Positions 63,346 to 64,000 of a stretch of 64,000 nucleotides of DNA are shown piece by piece (position 1 is the stretch's first letter; each line of letters begins with the position of its first letter). The stretch covers positions 1,748,001-1,812,000 of the forward strand of contig CP014326.1 of the NCBI GenBank assembly GCA_001560895.1, given 5' to 3'. The position numbers and the translations under genes are program-made. Source of the stretch: Streptococcus mitis (GTDB taxonomy: Bacteria; Bacillota; Bacilli; Lactobacillales; Streptococcaceae). The notes below the pieces were generated by a model, which was given only the letters and a program-made list of their open reading frames with translations, searched no databases and was not told where the DNA came from.

Positions 63346-64000
63346 CTATTTTAACTCTTGGCGTTTAACACGCTGACCAAAATATTGATACAGATCTACT
63401 TTCAAGGTTCCGTTGTATAACTTACGTTTCTTATCCGCCTGACTACCGTATTTGCTTTCAAATGCTTCATCACTAGTTAGGATAAACTTACTCCAAGTTT
63501 TCAATGGTGCGAATACTTGCCCCATCTCAGCATAGAGCTTGGTAACTCCTACATAATCTGATAAACGTTCTCCATATGGCGGATTGGAGATAATCACGCC
63601 ATTGATTTTATCAGAACGTAAATCCTGCACGCGCATCTGCTTAAAAGTAACGTCTCCTGCAACACCAGCTGCCTGAGCATTAGCTTTAGCAATTTCCACC
63701 ATGCGAGCATCAATATCACAGCCCATAATATCCAGTTCAAGATCACTGTCTACTTTTTTAGCCGCTTCTGTACGCACTTCCTGAATCAAGCGATCGCTGA
63801 CCCAGTTCCACTCCTCAAATGCAAAAGAGCGACGAAGTCCTGGTGCCATCTTTCGAGCAATCATGACAGCCTCGATACAGAAAGTCCCCGAACCACAGGT
63901 CGGATCAATCAAAGGCTTGTCTGGATACCAGTTAGAAAGTTGTAAAATAGCTGCCGCCATGTTTTCCTTGATAGGTGCTCCCCCTTTTTCGGTACGATAA
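63346..64000 (-). CDS. RlmL/YpsC-type 23S rRNA methyltransferase, C-terminal part
   Basis: At least 218 codons are open to the right edge; the internal ATG at 63960 is not the start because the frame continues as TEKGGAPIKEN across the edge. The class I SAM-dependent domain has DPTCGSGTFCIEA (motif I), MGCDIDARMVEIAKANAQAAG (about ribose-binding Asp) and SNPPYGERL (catalytic NPPY). The missing N-terminus would hold a THUMP domain. It methylates guanine N2 of 23S rRNA by family. It lies 12 bases before mapZ. Confidence 0.93.
   Translation of the reverse strand, partial: YRTEKGGAPIKENMAAAILQLSNWYPDKPLIDPTCGSGTFCIEAVMIARKMAPGLRRSFAFEEWNWVSDRLIQEVRTEAAKKVDSDLELDIMGCDIDARMVEIAKANAQAAGVAGDVTFKQMRVQDLRSDKINGVIISNPPYGERLSDYVGVTKLYAEMGQVFAPLKTWSKFILTSDEAFESKYGSQADKKRKLYNGTLKVDLYQYFGQRVKRQELK

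Overview
The window looks like chromosomal DNA of a mitis-group Streptococcus (S. mitis / S. oralis / S. pneumoniae complex). Reasons: six BOX repeats, a tandem pair of choline-binding proteins, LPXTG and serine-rich-repeat surface adhesins, MapZ, the redox regulator RitR, a mevalonate operon next to LiaFSR, and a complete streptococcal fabM-fabT-fabH-acpP-fabK-fabD-fabG-fabF-accB-fabZ-accC-accD-accA cluster. From memory, the housekeeping gene order matches the pneumococcal prfC-to-gnd region. The two giant adhesins at the ends are the accessory parts.

Layout. 1-1696: N-terminal part of a serine-rich-repeat glycoprotein, running off the left edge. 1697-2838: non-coding, with an AT microsatellite and an array of diverged hairpin units. 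2839-4383: prfC. 4384-5157: a holin-like type I toxin/antisense RNA remnant beside a BOX. 5158-9889: gatCAB, efp, a Gls24/Asp23 gene and nusB. 10196-20866 (minus strand): type II fatty acid synthesis and acetyl-CoA carboxylase genes under FabT. 21076-24301: aspartate kinase, a ManO-like gene and T-box-controlled serS. 24326-27545: TDT transporter, AhpD-like protein and a glycine-riboswitch-controlled Na+/amino-acid symporter. 27683-36486: mutS2, cvpA, zapA, rnhC, lepB, recD2, tig. 36570-39572: liaF-liaS-liaR plus an AlkD-like gene. 39649-43450: mevalonate operon mvaK1-mvaD-mvaK2-fni. 43678-45536: two choline-binding proteins. 45861-59060: one 4399-codon LPNTG adhesin built almost wholly of tandem repeats. 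59741-64000: ritR, gnd, mapZ and a truncated rRNA methyltransferase gene.

The genes form several coherent modules. They are membrane lipid synthesis with its own repressor and isomerase; charging or transamidation of tRNA with translation factors; amino-acid sensing by leader RNAs (T-box, glycine riboswitch); envelope-stress sensing (LiaFSR) next to isoprenoid supply; and surface display. The main points to re-examine are the hairpin-unit array at 2084-2838; the (ATGTGT)13 tract that begins at the predicted transcription start of the giant adhesin; the adhesin's nested repeat architecture; the holin-like toxin with a C-tract frameshift; and BOX elements that supply stop codons or sit in leaders. 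Everything here was read from the sequence without searches; family names come from motif recognition.
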